Part shown: positions 1 to 8,870 of the stretch, piece by piece | Layout of the letters: each line of letters opens with the position of its first letter | How positions within the stretch are numbered: the first letter of the stretch is position 1 | NCBI RefSeq assembly: GCF_012396235.1 | Contig: NZ_JAAXPA010000008.1 | Span: 1-64,000, forward strand | Direction of reading: 5' to 3' | Source: Rhodococcus opacus | GTDB lineage: Bacteria; Actinomycetota; Actinomycetes; Mycobacteriales; Mycobacteriaceae | Length of the DNA stretch: 64,000 bases | Made by a program: the position numbers and the translations under genes | The notes under the pieces: model-generated | Told to the model about the DNA's origin: nothing | Seen by the model: only the letters and a program-made list of their open reading frames with translations | The model's database searches: none

Positions 1-1
1 C

Positions 2-118
2 TCAAAAATCCGACTGATCAACGCTCGCGGCTACGGGCACCACTCCGCCGAATCGCTGACCTCGATGATCTACCTGAACCTCGGAGGAATCGACCCCAAA
101 CTACCCACACAAAGGTGA
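2..118 (+). mobile_element. C-terminal tail of an ISL3-like transposase (partial, cut by window edge)
   Basis: Frame 2 is open from the first base to a TGA at 116-118 and encodes 38 residues, including RLINARGYGHHSAESL and a following SMIYLNLGGI. A basic stretch, then a G-[YF]-x-H-H-S segment and a hydrophobic helix at the extreme C-terminus are typical of ISL3-family DDE transposases. The element may be complete to the left of the window. I could not identify a terminal inverted repeat between its stop and the next gene. The family call is from memory of the C-terminal pattern only and could be a related transposase family. Confidence 0.5.
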
Positions 119-157
119 GGAGCGCCACATACATTCGAACCTTGGGGGAGGTTGGTT

Positions 158-1447
158 GTGGGGGAATTGATGGCACCGGATCTGGACGAGTTGCGGGCGT
201 TCGCGGCACGGCTGCGGGTGGTTTCCGCTGACGGGGATGCGGGCTTGGGGATCGACCTGCTCGACGCGATCGAGGCGTTGAAGTCGGTCGGGTGTGCGGC
301 GCAGGCGGTGATCACCGACGGCGTCGCCACGAGTATCCGTGCGGACCGGAAGGCCGCGGGGTTGCCGCGGGTGGAGTGGGACCGGGGTGTCGCGTCGCAG
401 ATTGCGTTGGCGCGCAGAGAGTCCCCGAACCGCGGCGGGCGGCATCTGGGTTTCGCGCAGGCTCTGGTGCACGAGATGCCGCACACCCTGGCCATGTTGC
501 AGACCGGGCGGTTGAACGAATGGCGGGCGACGTTGTTGGTGCGGGAAACAGCATGCCTGTCGGCTGCCGATCGGGGCATCGTGGACCGCCGGTTGTGCTC
601 GGATCCAGCCATTCTCGACGGGGTTGGCGACCGCGGGCTGATCGCACGAGCGAAAGCGTTGGCGGTCGAACTCGACGCCGCGGCGGTCGTGGCCCGGCAT
701 CGCAAGGCGGTGTCGGAGCGGCGGGTCACGACACGCCCGGCGCCGGATTCGATGGCCTATCTGAGCGTGCTGATGCCCGTGGAGCAGGCCGTGTGTCTGC
801 AGGCGACCCTGGGGCGGGATGCGGACAGTCTGATCGCGACCGGGGACAGTGGTGGTCGCACTCGCAATCAGCTGATGGTGGATCTGTTGTTCGAGCGCGG
901 CACCGGAGCGTCAGTGGCGTCGGGTGTCCCGGTGGCGGTGAACCTGGTCCTCTCGGACGAGACGTTGCTGGCCGGCGGGCACGAGGCCGCGCAGCTGCAC
1001 GGCTTCGGGCCGATGCCGGCCGGAATCGCCCGGCGGCTGGTGGCCGACGCCGTCGACAGTGACACCGAGACATCGCTACAGCGGGTGTACTCCTGCCCGC
1101 ACTCGGGGGCGCTGACCGCGATGGAATCCCAGTCCCGCACGTTCCCGAAAAGCCTGCGAAAGATGATCGACCTCCGCGACCGCACGTGTCGTACGCCGTG
1201 GTGCGATGCACCGATCCGGCACCACGACCACATCCGCTCCCGCCGACAGCACGGGGCGACCACCGCGCGAAACGGGTCCGGACTGTGCGAGGCCTGCAAC
1301 TACGCGAAGGAAGCACCAGGCTGGACAGCCCGCCCGATACAGCGGCCCGGCCGCACCCACCTCATCGACCTCGGCACCCCGACCGGACACCACTACCGGT
1401 CGGCGGCCCCACCGCTCCCGTCCGCGGCACACCTGCGCGCGTCATGA
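158..1447 (+). CDS. DUF222 / HNH endonuclease domain protein (13E12 repeat family)
   Basis: About 430 aa. The N-terminal two thirds is the DUF222 helical region typical of the mycobacterial 13E12 (REP13E12) family. The C-terminus has an HNH-type fold: a CRTPWC knuckle, the HHDHIRSRRQHG core with the catalytic His pair, an Asn in ARNGSGLC, and a second knuckle CEACN. It is likely a metal-dependent nuclease; substrate and role are unknown. GTG 158 is preferred because GGAGG at 147-151 lies 6 nt upstream; TTG 152 is too close to it and ATG 170 is also possible. In actinobacteria such genes are multicopy and often near mobile DNA, which fits the transposase tail just upstream. Confidence 0.85.
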   Translation: MGELMAPDLDELRAFAARLRVVSADGDAGLGIDLLDAIEALKSVGCAAQAVITDGVATSIRADRKAAGLPRVEWDRGVASQIALARRESPNRGGRHLGFAQALVHEMPHTLAMLQTGRLNEWRATLLVRETACLSAADRGIVDRRLCSDPAILDGVGDRGLIARAKALAVELDAAAVVARHRKAVSERRVTTRPAPDSMAYLSVLMPVEQAVCLQATLGRDADSLIATGDSGGRTRNQLMVDLLFERGTGASVASGVPVAVNLVLSDETLLAGGHEAAQLHGFGPMPAGIARRLVADAVDSDTETSLQRVYSCPHSGALTAMESQSRTFPKSLRKMIDLRDRTCRTPWCDAPIRHHDHIRSRRQHGATTARNGSGLCEACNYAKEAPGWTARPIQRPGRTHLIDLGTPTGHHYRSAAPPLPSAAHLRAS

Positions 1448-1479
1448 GGTGGCGGCGGCTACCTTCGCGGTCGCCGGGG

Positions 1480-2655
1480 TCACCTGTTCCCACCCGACCA
1501 GGAGGTGAGTTCGGCGATGTCTCCGTACAGCGCCGACTGGTAGGTGAGCATCAGCTCCTCCACCCCGCCGAACTGATCGCCCACGTGATGGGTGTTCTCC
1601 GCCGACAGCTCGCGGTCGCCGGAGCGTGCGATGAGTTCGTCGATGCGGCTGTCGAGACTCATCGCCCGGTTGACCGCCAGCACGGACCGCAGTTGCACCT
1701 CGGCTCGGGACAGTAGGTCGCCGATCCGTGCGAGTGCGGCGACGCGGTCGACCAGTTGATCCCACACCGGCTTCAGCGCGTTCTGCCGGGCCTCGATCTG
1801 TTCGCGCGCCGTGTCGGAATGGGTGGCGCGCAGCGCTTCGTCGAGCTCGGTCCGGATTCCGCGCAGCGCCACGGTGTCGACGGCGATCTGTGTCAGTTCT
1901 TCGGCGAGGTCGAGTTGGTACCGCTGGATCGCGAAGTGCTCCGAATGCCAGACTGCAGAACCGTCGATCCTGTCGAAGAGCATCCCCGCCAGGTAGAGGA
2001 GGGTGTCGTACGAGTCGGCGAATCTGTCGTTGTCGAGATCGACGCCCTTGCCGATGGCGTCGGCGACGCGTCGTCCGACCGCGGCCATCGGCGTGTTTTC
2101 GGCCGCCTGGCCGAGTCGTTCCGCCGCCGTGCCGCGGGCATAGTTGCCTGCACGTTCGAGCGCGGTACCCGCGATCGGCGCCGGTGTGCGTTGCAGAGCC
2201 CGGAACAGAGCCTCACGCTGTTCGAGATCGAGATGGACGCCCTCACGCCGATCCCGCCGCATCGCCCGGACACCGTTGCCGTAGTGCGCCGGGGACATCA
2301 CGACCGCAGACCGAGACGACTGCAGCTTGCGGCCCAGTTCGGTGGCACGGTATTTGAACAGTAGTTGCGCCGGTCCGGGACGCAGGCTGTCGGCGCGGCG
2401 CGCCACCTGGTGGTACTCGTCCGTCAGCAGACGCAGTGCCCCGAAGCCGCCGATCGACGGGACGGTGCGGCCCGCGCGACGCCGGTGGGCGAGTACCTGC
2501 CGGGTGGGCGAATCGAGGTGTCCGGCGGCGATCAGCACCGCAGCGGCGTCCGACAACGGGGCGTGGGTGCCCGTGATCGCGGATCGTTCGCACCACTGGC
2601 GGACCTGCAGCGAGATGCGTGCACGCCGCTCCTCGTACTGGGTGCTTTCCGACAT
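1480..2655 (-). CDS. conserved hypothetical protein, helical, 391 aa
   Basis: I do not recognise a family. The protein is soluble-looking, rich in Ala, Arg, Leu, Glu and Asp, with long predicted helices (for example around ELTQIAVDTVALRGIRTELD and DQLVDRVAALARIGDLL), suggesting coiled-coil or bundled helices in the C-terminal half. No signal peptide, transmembrane segment or catalytic motif is evident. ATG 2655 is chosen because AGGAGG sits 5 nt upstream; a GTG at 2685 would add ten residues without a ribosome binding site. It is divergent from the lipoprotein gene at 2751, with 95 bp between. Confidence 0.75.
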   Translation of the reverse strand: MSESTQYEERRARISLQVRQWCERSAITGTHAPLSDAAAVLIAAGHLDSPTRQVLAHRRRAGRTVPSIGGFGALRLLTDEYHQVARRADSLRPGPAQLLFKYRATELGRKLQSSRSAVVMSPAHYGNGVRAMRRDRREGVHLDLEQREALFRALQRTPAPIAGTALERAGNYARGTAAERLGQAAENTPMAAVGRRVADAIGKGVDLDNDRFADSYDTLLYLAGMLFDRIDGSAVWHSEHFAIQRYQLDLAEELTQIAVDTVALRGIRTELDEALRATHSDTAREQIEARQNALKPVWDQLVDRVAALARIGDLLSRAEVQLRSVLAVNRAMSLDSRIDELIARSGDRELSAENTHHVGDQFGGVEELMLTYQSALYGDIAELTSWSGGNR

Positions 2656-2737
2656 CGGACCTCCTGGCAGTTCGCTGGTCACCACTGTCCCAGAATTTCG
2701 TCCGACGTGCCGCGACCGCCGAGGCGGGGTGCGGTTC

Positions 2738-2743
2738 TAGGCT
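2738..2743 (+). promoter_or_regulatory. putative -10 element (TAGGCT) of a leaderless promoter
   Basis: TAGGCT fits the actinobacterial TANNNT -10 consensus and ends 7 nt before the ATG at 2751, while no purine-rich ribosome binding site precedes that ATG. This spacing places the transcription start at or next to the start codon. The -35 region has no convincing match. Confidence 0.4.
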
Positions 2744-2750
2744 CTCCACC

Positions 2751-3386
2751 ATGACCTACACGGTGCGTGCGGTGCTTCTGTTCGCGACGGCATTGGTGGT
2801 GGCCGGTTGCGGTCGCTCGGTCGACGGATCCCCCGAGACCGGCGCCGTCGCGGGGCCCGCGACCACCCCGGCGGTGACGACCGCACCGAAGACGACGACA
2901 AGTACGACGAGCACGACCAGAACCACGTCGACGAGCCCCATCACCACGACGACTACCACCACCACGAACACCCCGGCCGAGGCAAACCCGCAGACGTTTG
3001 CCGGTACCGCGGCGGGGAGCTACTACTTCACGACGCCGAGCACCAAGTTCCACTGCGCGATCCTCACCGGCGGCGACCTCCCGACCGCCGGCTGTCACGG
3101 CCCGATGCCGGCGTCGGCGCCGAAGGTTCCGGGTGCCGGCGCGTCCGGCACCCCGGTGACGCCCAACGCGATCGAGGTCACCGGTGGCCGCGCCGGTCAG
3201 TTCGCCAGCGCCGGCGATCCCCGGTACTACCCCCTCGACGGATCCGCCGCGCCCGCACTGTCGTACGGCACCGCGTTGCAGGTGAACGACCTGATGTGCC
3301 TCGTCGACGAGACGTCCGGGGTCACGTGCCGCAGCGATGTGGGCCACGGATTCACGCTCTCGGACAGCGCGTTTCGAGTGTGGTGA
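2751..3386 (+). CDS. secreted lipoprotein with Thr-rich linker
   Basis: 211 aa. A signal peptide ends in the lipobox LVVAGC, so Cys22 is the likely lipidated residue. Residues 45-80 form a low-complexity Thr/Pro/Ser linker of the kind that spans the mycolata cell wall. The remainder is a compact domain with four Cys and the C-terminal pattern CLVDETSGVTCRSDVGHGF, which recurs in small exported actinobacterial proteins of unknown function. Anchored to the outer face of the cytoplasmic membrane by inference. It ends 6 bp before the convergent hipA stop. Confidence 0.8.
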   Translation: MTYTVRAVLLFATALVVAGCGRSVDGSPETGAVAGPATTPAVTTAPKTTTSTTSTTRTTSTSPITTTTTTTTNTPAEANPQTFAGTAAGSYYFTTPSTKFHCAILTGGDLPTAGCHGPMPASAPKVPGAGASGTPVTPNAIEVTGGRAGQFASAGDPRYYPLDGSAAPALSYGTALQVNDLMCLVDETSGVTCRSDVGHGFTLSDSAFRVW

Positions 3387-3392
3387 ACCGGT

Positions 3393-4628
3393 TCAGCCCA
3401 GTTCGTCCGAGCGCCGTTCCATCAGCGTACGCAGTAGGGCGTTCTCCTTCGCGGTGAAGCCGATCGTCTCGATCTCCTCGATGCCCCGTCCGATGCCCTT
3501 GCGGACGCCGTCGAGCATTCTGGTGACCGCGCGCTCGGGAACACCGAGGCGCCCACCTGATTCGACGAAGTGCCTGCGGTTCAGTTTGTTCGCCTTGCCG
3601 TAGAAGTCGAGAGCCATCGGGTCGCGCCATCCGAGGTACGGCTGGGTGCACAGCAGGTCGTAGGCGGGTGTGACACTCCACAACCCCGATTCGGCGAGCT
3701 GCACCGAGAAGTTCTTTCCGTGCAGGTCGCCGTTGCCGATCGCGTACGAATAGGCCACCAGCCGAAGCAGTTCCAGGGTGGCCACCCGCGCCGAACCGCC
3801 GCCGCGCTCACAGACGCCGGCGAGCGCGGTGATCACGCTCTCGGTCTTCAGCCGGTACTTGGCGGCGGGGAACATCCCCATCACCTGGCACGCATCCTCC
3901 TGGGGTGTGCGGATGACGCGGCCGGACGGATCGACGCGCCGGTCGAAACGGGCGACGAGCAGACCGGCATTGCCCTTCCCGTCACGCACCAGCTGATGAT
4001 CGGCGACGGGCAACCCGCACTGCGCGGCGAGTCCCATGAAGAAGTGCTCGTTCTCGACCAACTGCGGATACCCCTGCGGTGGTGAGAGTTTGAGGATGGC
4101 GGGACCCTTCTCTGTCGCGATCGGCGTCGAGTACATCTGCGCCGACACCTTCGCCTGAACACCGGGCAGCGAGGTGGGGTCCAGCTTCACCGCCTCGTGC
4201 CCCGACATGTGCTCGAACAGCGCCCGCAGGTCCTGGCGCTCGACCGCGTCGGGGTCGAACATCGGTGCGGTCTCGGGCGGCGGCACCCCCGCGGGCAGGA
4301 CGCGCACGTCGCCGATCGTGTCGGCCCCGACCGCCATCAGGATTGTGAGGTGATCGTCCTCGGACGTCTTGGTGGCTGCCACCGCGCCCCGCAGCCGGAT
4401 TCCTTCCGGGAGGAGCCCCGCGAAGAACGGCGGGACGCTGCCCCCACTCGCGCGCACCTCGGTCGACGACGTGGGGATCGTCCATGCGACCTGCGGGGCG
4501 CCGGGGTCCTGCAGGTAGGCGGTGTCGTAGCGGAAGACGACGTCACCGCCCTCCCGCACGAGACTGCCCGCGAGGCGTTCGCCCTTGTAGACGTCGGCGC
4601 GGTCGACACTGCTGAGGTTCTCGACCAT
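3393..4628 (-). CDS. hipA: HipA-family serine/threonine kinase toxin
   Basis: 411 aa, near the E. coli HipA length. The N-terminal subdomain (about residues 10-110) contains GLLPEG. The kinase core shows a glycine-rich loop SLPGVQAK (153-160), a Lys in AILKLS (180), the catalytic loop GNGDLHGKNFS with Asp301 and Asn306, and the metal-binding Asp324 in TPAYDLLC. Known HipA proteins phosphorylate glutamyl-tRNA synthetase and cause growth arrest; the target here is inferred only. Start ATG 4628 overlaps the hipB stop by one base (TGATG), so the two are translationally coupled. All key catalytic residues look intact, so the toxin is probably active when unopposed. Confidence 0.92.
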   Translation of the reverse strand: MVENLSSVDRADVYKGERLAGSLVREGGDVVFRYDTAYLQDPGAPQVAWTIPTSSTEVRASGGSVPPFFAGLLPEGIRLRGAVAATKTSEDDHLTILMAVGADTIGDVRVLPAGVPPPETAPMFDPDAVERQDLRALFEHMSGHEAVKLDPTSLPGVQAKVSAQMYSTPIATEKGPAILKLSPPQGYPQLVENEHFFMGLAAQCGLPVADHQLVRDGKGNAGLLVARFDRRVDPSGRVIRTPQEDACQVMGMFPAAKYRLKTESVITALAGVCERGGGSARVATLELLRLVAYSYAIGNGDLHGKNFSVQLAESGLWSVTPAYDLLCTQPYLGWRDPMALDFYGKANKLNRRHFVESGGRLGVPERAVTRMLDGVRKGIGRGIEEIETIGFTAKENALLRTLMERRSDELG

Positions 4629-4876
4629 CAGGACGCCACCTCCACACCCGAGCGGGTGACGAGCGCCAGACGGCACCCCATCGCGTCCGCGACGGCGACG
4701 ACGAGGTCCAGTTGCACGGTCCCCCGACCAGATTCGATCGACTGCACACTCGACCTCGACACCCCGGCCAGGTCGGCCAGCTCCGCCTGCGTCAGCCCGA
4801 GCTGGTGCCGCCGCGCGACGAACCCGTCGGCGACTCCGCCGGTCTCGGTTCGCTCGCGGCGGCGTGGGGTTGCCAT
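4628..4876 (-). CDS. hipB: HipB-like XRE-family antitoxin / autorepressor
   Basis: 82 aa. A single helix-turn-helix of the XRE (Cro/C1) class spans about residues 22-72, with the recognition segment AGVSRSSVQSIESGR. Antitoxin and repressor of hipBA by analogy with E. coli HipB. It precedes hipA with a one-base overlap. Upstream DNA (4914-5041) contains repeated and inverted short motifs that could be its operators. Confidence 0.9.
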   Translation of the reverse strand: MATPRRRERTETGGVADGFVARRHQLGLTQAELADLAGVSRSSVQSIESGRGTVQLDLVVAVADAMGCRLALVTRSGVEVAS

Positions 4877-4913
4877 GAAGCCTCCCTGATCGGTGCAATG
4901 CTTGTCGACGGAC

Positions 4914-5041
4914 GCTTAACGACAGTGTGCGCCGATTCTGCCCCGAAGTCCACCCCTATGACTGCGATAGCAAGCTTAAAGCGCGAGAAGAACATGAACC
5001 GGGTCATCTCCCACGTTAAGCCTGCGATCACAAGCACAAAG
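4914..5041. promoter_or_regulatory. repeat-rich hipBA / nfo intergenic region, candidate HipB operators
   Basis: Between the divergent hipB and nfo genes there are two classes of repeat. A 20-bp direct repeat (4962-4981 and 5022-5041) matches at 16 of 20 positions with an exact 60-bp period. A GCTTAAC motif at 4914-4920 is inverted as GTTAAGC at 5015-5021, with a further GCTTAA at 4974-4979. Multiple operator copies upstream of hipB are known in E. coli. Assignment to HipB is inference. Confidence 0.45.
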
Positions 5042-5074
5042 GACGTGGACACACCCACCCCCTACCCTGGATTC

Positions 5075-5845
5075 ATGCGCATAGGAGCACACGTCCGCCA
5101 GGACGAAGATCCGATCGGATACGGCGAAACGCTCGGCGCCGACGTCATCCAGATGTTCCTCACGGACCCACAGAAATGGGAGAAGCCGCCGACGCATCCG
5201 CGGACCGACGAGATCCGGAACAGCCCCATCGACGTCGTCGTGCACTCGTCGTACGTGATCAACGTGGCCAGCCTCAACAACCGGCTCCGGATGCCGTCCC
5301 GCAACGCCGTCGCGCAGCAGGCCCAGGCCGCCGCCGACATCGGCGCATTCGGGCTGGTGGTCCACGGCGGCCACGTCCGCGACGGCGAGGACGTGAACGC
5401 GGGGATCGTCAACTGGCGCAAACTCTTCGAACGCCAGGCAGACAAGGGCGGATTCCCCGTCCCCATCCTGATCGAGAACACCGCAGGCGGCGACTTCGCG
5501 ATGGCACGGCACTTCGACGCCATCGACCGGCTGTGGCAGGAGGTCGGCGATTTCGGCGCCGGATTCTGCCTCGACACCTGTCACGCGTGGGCGGGCGGTG
5601 AGGAACTGGTGGGTGTCGTCGAACGCATCAAGGCCATCACCGGACGCATCGACCTGGTGCACCTCAACAACTCCCGCGACGAGTTCAACTCGGCCCGCGA
5701 CCGGCACGCCAATCTCGCCGACGGAACCATCGACGCCGAACTGCTCGCCGAGGTCGTGCGCACCGCCGACGCGCCCGTCGTCCTCGAGACACCGGCGGAG
5801 GGGCTGGCCGAGGACCTCGCGTACCTGCGGGAAACCGTAGGTTAG
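5075..5845 (+). CDS. nfo: endonuclease IV (apurinic/apyrimidinic endonuclease)
   Basis: 256 aa TIM-barrel AP endonuclease that cleaves 5' of abasic sites in base excision repair. The zinc ligands of the family are recognisable: His57 (VVHSSY), His97 (VVHGG), Glu134 (ILIENTAGG), Asp167 and His170 (CLDTCHAW), His196 (LVHLNNS), Asp209 and His211 (RDRHANL), and Glu238 (VVLETP). The HLNNS segment replaces the more usual HLNDSK. ATG 5075 gives a protein starting MRIGAHV, the normal start of the family; upstream extension is AT-richer intergenic DNA. Its stop overlaps the convergent SulP gene stop. A gene called end lies near the str operon in M. tuberculosis as well. Confidence 0.93.
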   Translation: MRIGAHVRQDEDPIGYGETLGADVIQMFLTDPQKWEKPPTHPRTDEIRNSPIDVVVHSSYVINVASLNNRLRMPSRNAVAQQAQAAADIGAFGLVVHGGHVRDGEDVNAGIVNWRKLFERQADKGGFPVPILIENTAGGDFAMARHFDAIDRLWQEVGDFGAGFCLDTCHAWAGGEELVGVVERIKAITGRIDLVHLNNSRDEFNSARDRHANLADGTIDAELLAEVVRTADAPVVLETPAEGLAEDLAYLRETVG

Positions 5846-7305
5846 TCGCCCAGCCGGCCGGTCAGCCTGCGGTACCGCTCCTCGCTGACGGGATTCAGCC
5901 CCTCCACCGTGACGTCGGTGCCGCGACTCGCGTACTTGGTGGTGATGCCGTCGAGCGCGGCCACGGTGGACGCGTCCCAGATGGTGGCGCCCGACAGATC
6001 GATCACGACGCGGCCGGGGTCGTCGGCGTAGTCGAACGAGAACACGAGGTCGTTGGACGAGGCGAAGAAGAGCTGACCGCTCACCCGGTACGTCTTCACG
6101 TCGCCGTCGAGTTCGCCGCGCACGTCCACCATGTGGGCCACCCGGCGCGCGAACAGAACCATCGCCACCAGCACGCCGACACCGACACCGATCGCAAGAT
6201 TGTCCGTGGCCAGGGTGCCCGCCACGGTGCTGAGCATCACCATCGTCTCGCTCAGCGGCATCCGCCGGAGCGTGCGGACGCTGTGCCAGTCGAAGGTCGT
6301 GGCGGCCACCAGAACCATCACGGCGACGAGCGCCGCCATCGGAATGGTCCCCACCACGTCGCCGAGCCCGACCACGAGAATCAGCAGAAACGCACCGGAC
6401 AGGAACGTCGACAACCGGGTTCGCGCGCCGCCGGTCTTGACGTTGATGATGGTCTGCCCGATCAGTGCGCACCCGCCCATGCCGCCGAAGAGCCCGGTCA
6501 CGATGTTCGCGACGCCCTGGCCCCACGACTCCCGCGTCTTGTCCGAATGTGTGTCGGTGACGGAGTCCACGAGTTTGGCGCTCATCAATGATTCGAGCAG
6601 TCCGACGACGGCCATCGCCAGCGCGAACGGGGCGACGATCTTCAGGGTGTCGACCGTGAGCGGAACGTCCGGCAGCCCGATCAGGGTCGGCAGTCCGTCG
6701 GGCAGTTCCCCCTGGTCCCCGACGGTGGGCACCGCGACACCGGTGAGGACGGTGAACGCGGTGAGACCGACGATCACCAGCAGCGGGGCGGGCACCGCGG
6801 TGGTCAGCTTCGGGATCCACACGAGCAGCGCCAGACCGGCGGCGAGGAGCGCGTACACCGCCCATGGCACGTTCGTCAGATACGGAAACTGGTGAACGAA
6901 GATGAGGACCCCCAGCGCGTTGCAGAACCCGACCATCACGCTGCGAGGCAGGAACCGCATGAGACGCGCGACCCCGAGGACGGCGAGGAGGATCTGCATC
7001 GCACCGCCGAGGAAGACGGCGGCAATGAGGTACTGCAATCCGTGTGATGCCATGAGCGGGGCCAGCACCAGCGACACCGAACCGGTGGCCGCGGAGATCA
7101 TCGCGGGACGTCCGCCGGTGAACGCGATGGTCATCGCCATGATCGCGGCGGTGAACAAGCCGACCCGGGGATCGACCCCCACGATGATGGAGAACGACAG
7201 CGCCTCCGGGATGAGGGCCATCGCCACGACGAGCGCGGACAACGACTCGATACGAAAAACCGTCGGATGCAGCCACACCGGCCGTCGGAGAGCGAGAGAA
7301 GGCAC
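5842..7305 (-). CDS. SulP-family anion permease with C-terminal STAS domain
   Basis: 487 aa. The first 370 residues are very hydrophobic with 10-12 transmembrane segments, and contain the SulP-type ALIPEALSFSIIVGVDPRVGL motif region (shortened here) near the N-terminus. The last 100 residues form a STAS domain (YRVSGQLFFASSNDLVF and VVIDLSGATIWDAS). Members carry sulfate or bicarbonate, mostly with Na+ or H+; the substrate cannot be told from sequence. The protein starts at GTG 7305. It is divergent from the ABC transporter operon at 7403 and its stop codon overlaps that of nfo. Confidence 0.9.
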   Translation of the reverse strand: MPSLALRRPVWLHPTVFRIESLSALVVAMALIPEALSFSIIVGVDPRVGLFTAAIMAMTIAFTGGRPAMISAATGSVSLVLAPLMASHGLQYLIAAVFLGGAMQILLAVLGVARLMRFLPRSVMVGFCNALGVLIFVHQFPYLTNVPWAVYALLAAGLALLVWIPKLTTAVPAPLLVIVGLTAFTVLTGVAVPTVGDQGELPDGLPTLIGLPDVPLTVDTLKIVAPFALAMAVVGLLESLMSAKLVDSVTDTHSDKTRESWGQGVANIVTGLFGGMGGCALIGQTIINVKTGGARTRLSTFLSGAFLLILVVGLGDVVGTIPMAALVAVMVLVAATTFDWHSVRTLRRMPLSETMVMLSTVAGTLATDNLAIGVGVGVLVAMVLFARRVAHMVDVRGELDGDVKTYRVSGQLFFASSNDLVFSFDYADDPGRVVIDLSGATIWDASTVAALDGITTKYASRGTDVTVEGLNPVSEERYRRLTGRLGD

Positions 7306-7402
7306 GACGCGACAAACCTACTTCCTGAGGAGACCCGAAGATCCTATCCGGGTAGCGTTCGACCAGTACGGTTAGCTGATCCGCCGACAGAGGAGGAACC
7401 CC

Positions 7403-8191
7403 GTGCGACGCACACTTCCGGCCGTCCTGATCACCGTCCTGACCGCGCTGTCGCTGGCCGGGTGTGGGAACTCCGACTCGGGGCCGGTCATCGACCAGGT
7501 TCGCGAGGCCGGGGTCCTGAAGGTCGGCACCGAGGGCACGTACACACCGTTCAGCTACCAGGGCCCCGACGGTCAGCTCACCGGGTACGACGTGGATGTC
7601 ATCCGCGCGGTCGGTGACAAACTCGGCGTCTCCGTCGAGTTCACGCAGACACCGTGGGACTCGATCTTCGCGGGCCTAGAAGCGAAACGCTACGACCTCG
7701 TCGCCAACCAGGTGACCGTCAACGACGAACGCACCCAGAAGTACGACCTGTCGACGCCGTACACCTACTCCGAGGGTGTGATCGTCACCCGCGCCGACGA
7801 CAACTCGATCACCTCACTCGCCGACCTGAACGGCAAGACGACGGCGCAGTCCGCGACGAGCAACTGGGCGCAGGTCGCCAGGGATGCGGGCGCGAACGTC
7901 GAATCCGTCGAGGGCTTCGTGCAGGCCATCACGCTGCTCAAGGACGGCCGCGTCGATGCCACCGTCAACGATAATCTGGCCGTCGCCGAATACCAGAAGC
8001 AGACGAACGACACCGGTGTGAAGGTGGCCGCCGAGACCGGTGACACGAGCGAGCAGGCGTTCGCGGCCCGCAAGGACAGCGGTCTGATGCCCGACATCGA
8101 CAAGGCCCTGGACGAACTGCGCGCCGACGGAACGCTCGCCCAGATCTCGCAGAAGTACTTCGGCACCGACGTCTCGGCACCGACCAACTGA
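7403..8191 (+). CDS. polar amino acid ABC transporter, substrate-binding lipoprotein
   Basis: 262 aa. Signal peptide with lipobox LSLAGC, then a type 3 extracellular solute-binding domain: VLKVGTEGTYTPFSYQ at the mature N-terminus, a central YDVDVIRAVGDKLG, and the C-terminal LAQISQKYFG that is typical of cystine/polar amino acid binding proteins of the FliY/TcyA group. It delivers the ligand to the permease and ATPase encoded immediately downstream. GTG start with GAGGAA 7-8 nt upstream. The ligand (cystine or another polar amino acid) is an inference. Confidence 0.9.
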   Translation: MRRTLPAVLITVLTALSLAGCGNSDSGPVIDQVREAGVLKVGTEGTYTPFSYQGPDGQLTGYDVDVIRAVGDKLGVSVEFTQTPWDSIFAGLEAKRYDLVANQVTVNDERTQKYDLSTPYTYSEGVIVTRADDNSITSLADLNGKTTAQSATSNWAQVARDAGANVESVEGFVQAITLLKDGRVDATVNDNLAVAEYQKQTNDTGVKVAAETGDTSEQAFAARKDSGLMPDIDKALDELRADGTLAQISQKYFGTDVSAPTN

Positions 8192-8201
8192 GAGCCTGCC
8201 T

Positions 8202-8870
8202 GTGGACGACGCAACAGTCCAGCTGATTCTGGACAACCTGTGGCCGATGCTGAAGGCCACCGTCACCATGACGATTCCGTTGACGATCATCAGCTTCAGC
8301 ATCGGACTCGTCATCGCTTTGCTGGTGGCGCTCGCCCGGATCTCGTCGATCAGACCGTTGTCGGTGATCGCCCGGTTCTACGTCTCCATCATCCGCGGCA
8401 CGCCGCTTCTGGTGCAGTTGTTCATCGTGTTCTACGCGCTGCCCCAGTTCGGCGTGGTTCTCGACCCCTTCCCGGCGGCCGTGATCGCGTTCAGCCTCAA
8501 CGTCGGCGGGTACGCCGCCGAGGTGATCCGGTCGGCGATCCTGTCGATCCCCAAGGGGCAGTGGGAAGCCGCGCAGACCATCGGGATGGGGTACACCACC
8601 ACATTGCAGCGGATCGTCCTGCCACAGGCCGCACGGGTCGCGGTGCCGCCGCTGTCGAACACGCTGATCTCACTGGTGAAGGACACCTCGCTGGCGTCGA
8701 CGATCCTGGTGACCGAACTGCTGCGCGTCGCCCAGCTCGCGGCCGCGCCCACCTTCGACTTCTTCGCCCTGTACAGCGTCGCTGCCCTGTACTACTGGGT
8801 GATCTGCATCTTCCTGTCGGCCATCCAGGGCCGGCTCGAAGCCCGACTCGACAGGTATGTAGCCACATGA
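8202..8870 (+). CDS. polar amino acid ABC transporter, permease
   Basis: 222 aa inner-membrane protein of the HisM/GlnP type. It has three to five transmembrane helices and the cytoplasmic EAA loop (EAAQTIGMGYTTTLQRIVLP) that docks on the ATPase. GTG start 10 bp after the binding-protein stop. Its TGA overlaps the ATG of the ATPase gene (ATGA), so all three genes form one operon. Confidence 0.92.
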   Translation: MDDATVQLILDNLWPMLKATVTMTIPLTIISFSIGLVIALLVALARISSIRPLSVIARFYVSIIRGTPLLVQLFIVFYALPQFGVVLDPFPAAVIAFSLNVGGYAAEVIRSAILSIPKGQWEAAQTIGMGYTTTLQRIVLPQAARVAVPPLSNTLISLVKDTSLASTILVTELLRVAQLAAAPTFDFFALYSVAALYYWVICIFLSAIQGRLEARLDRYVAT

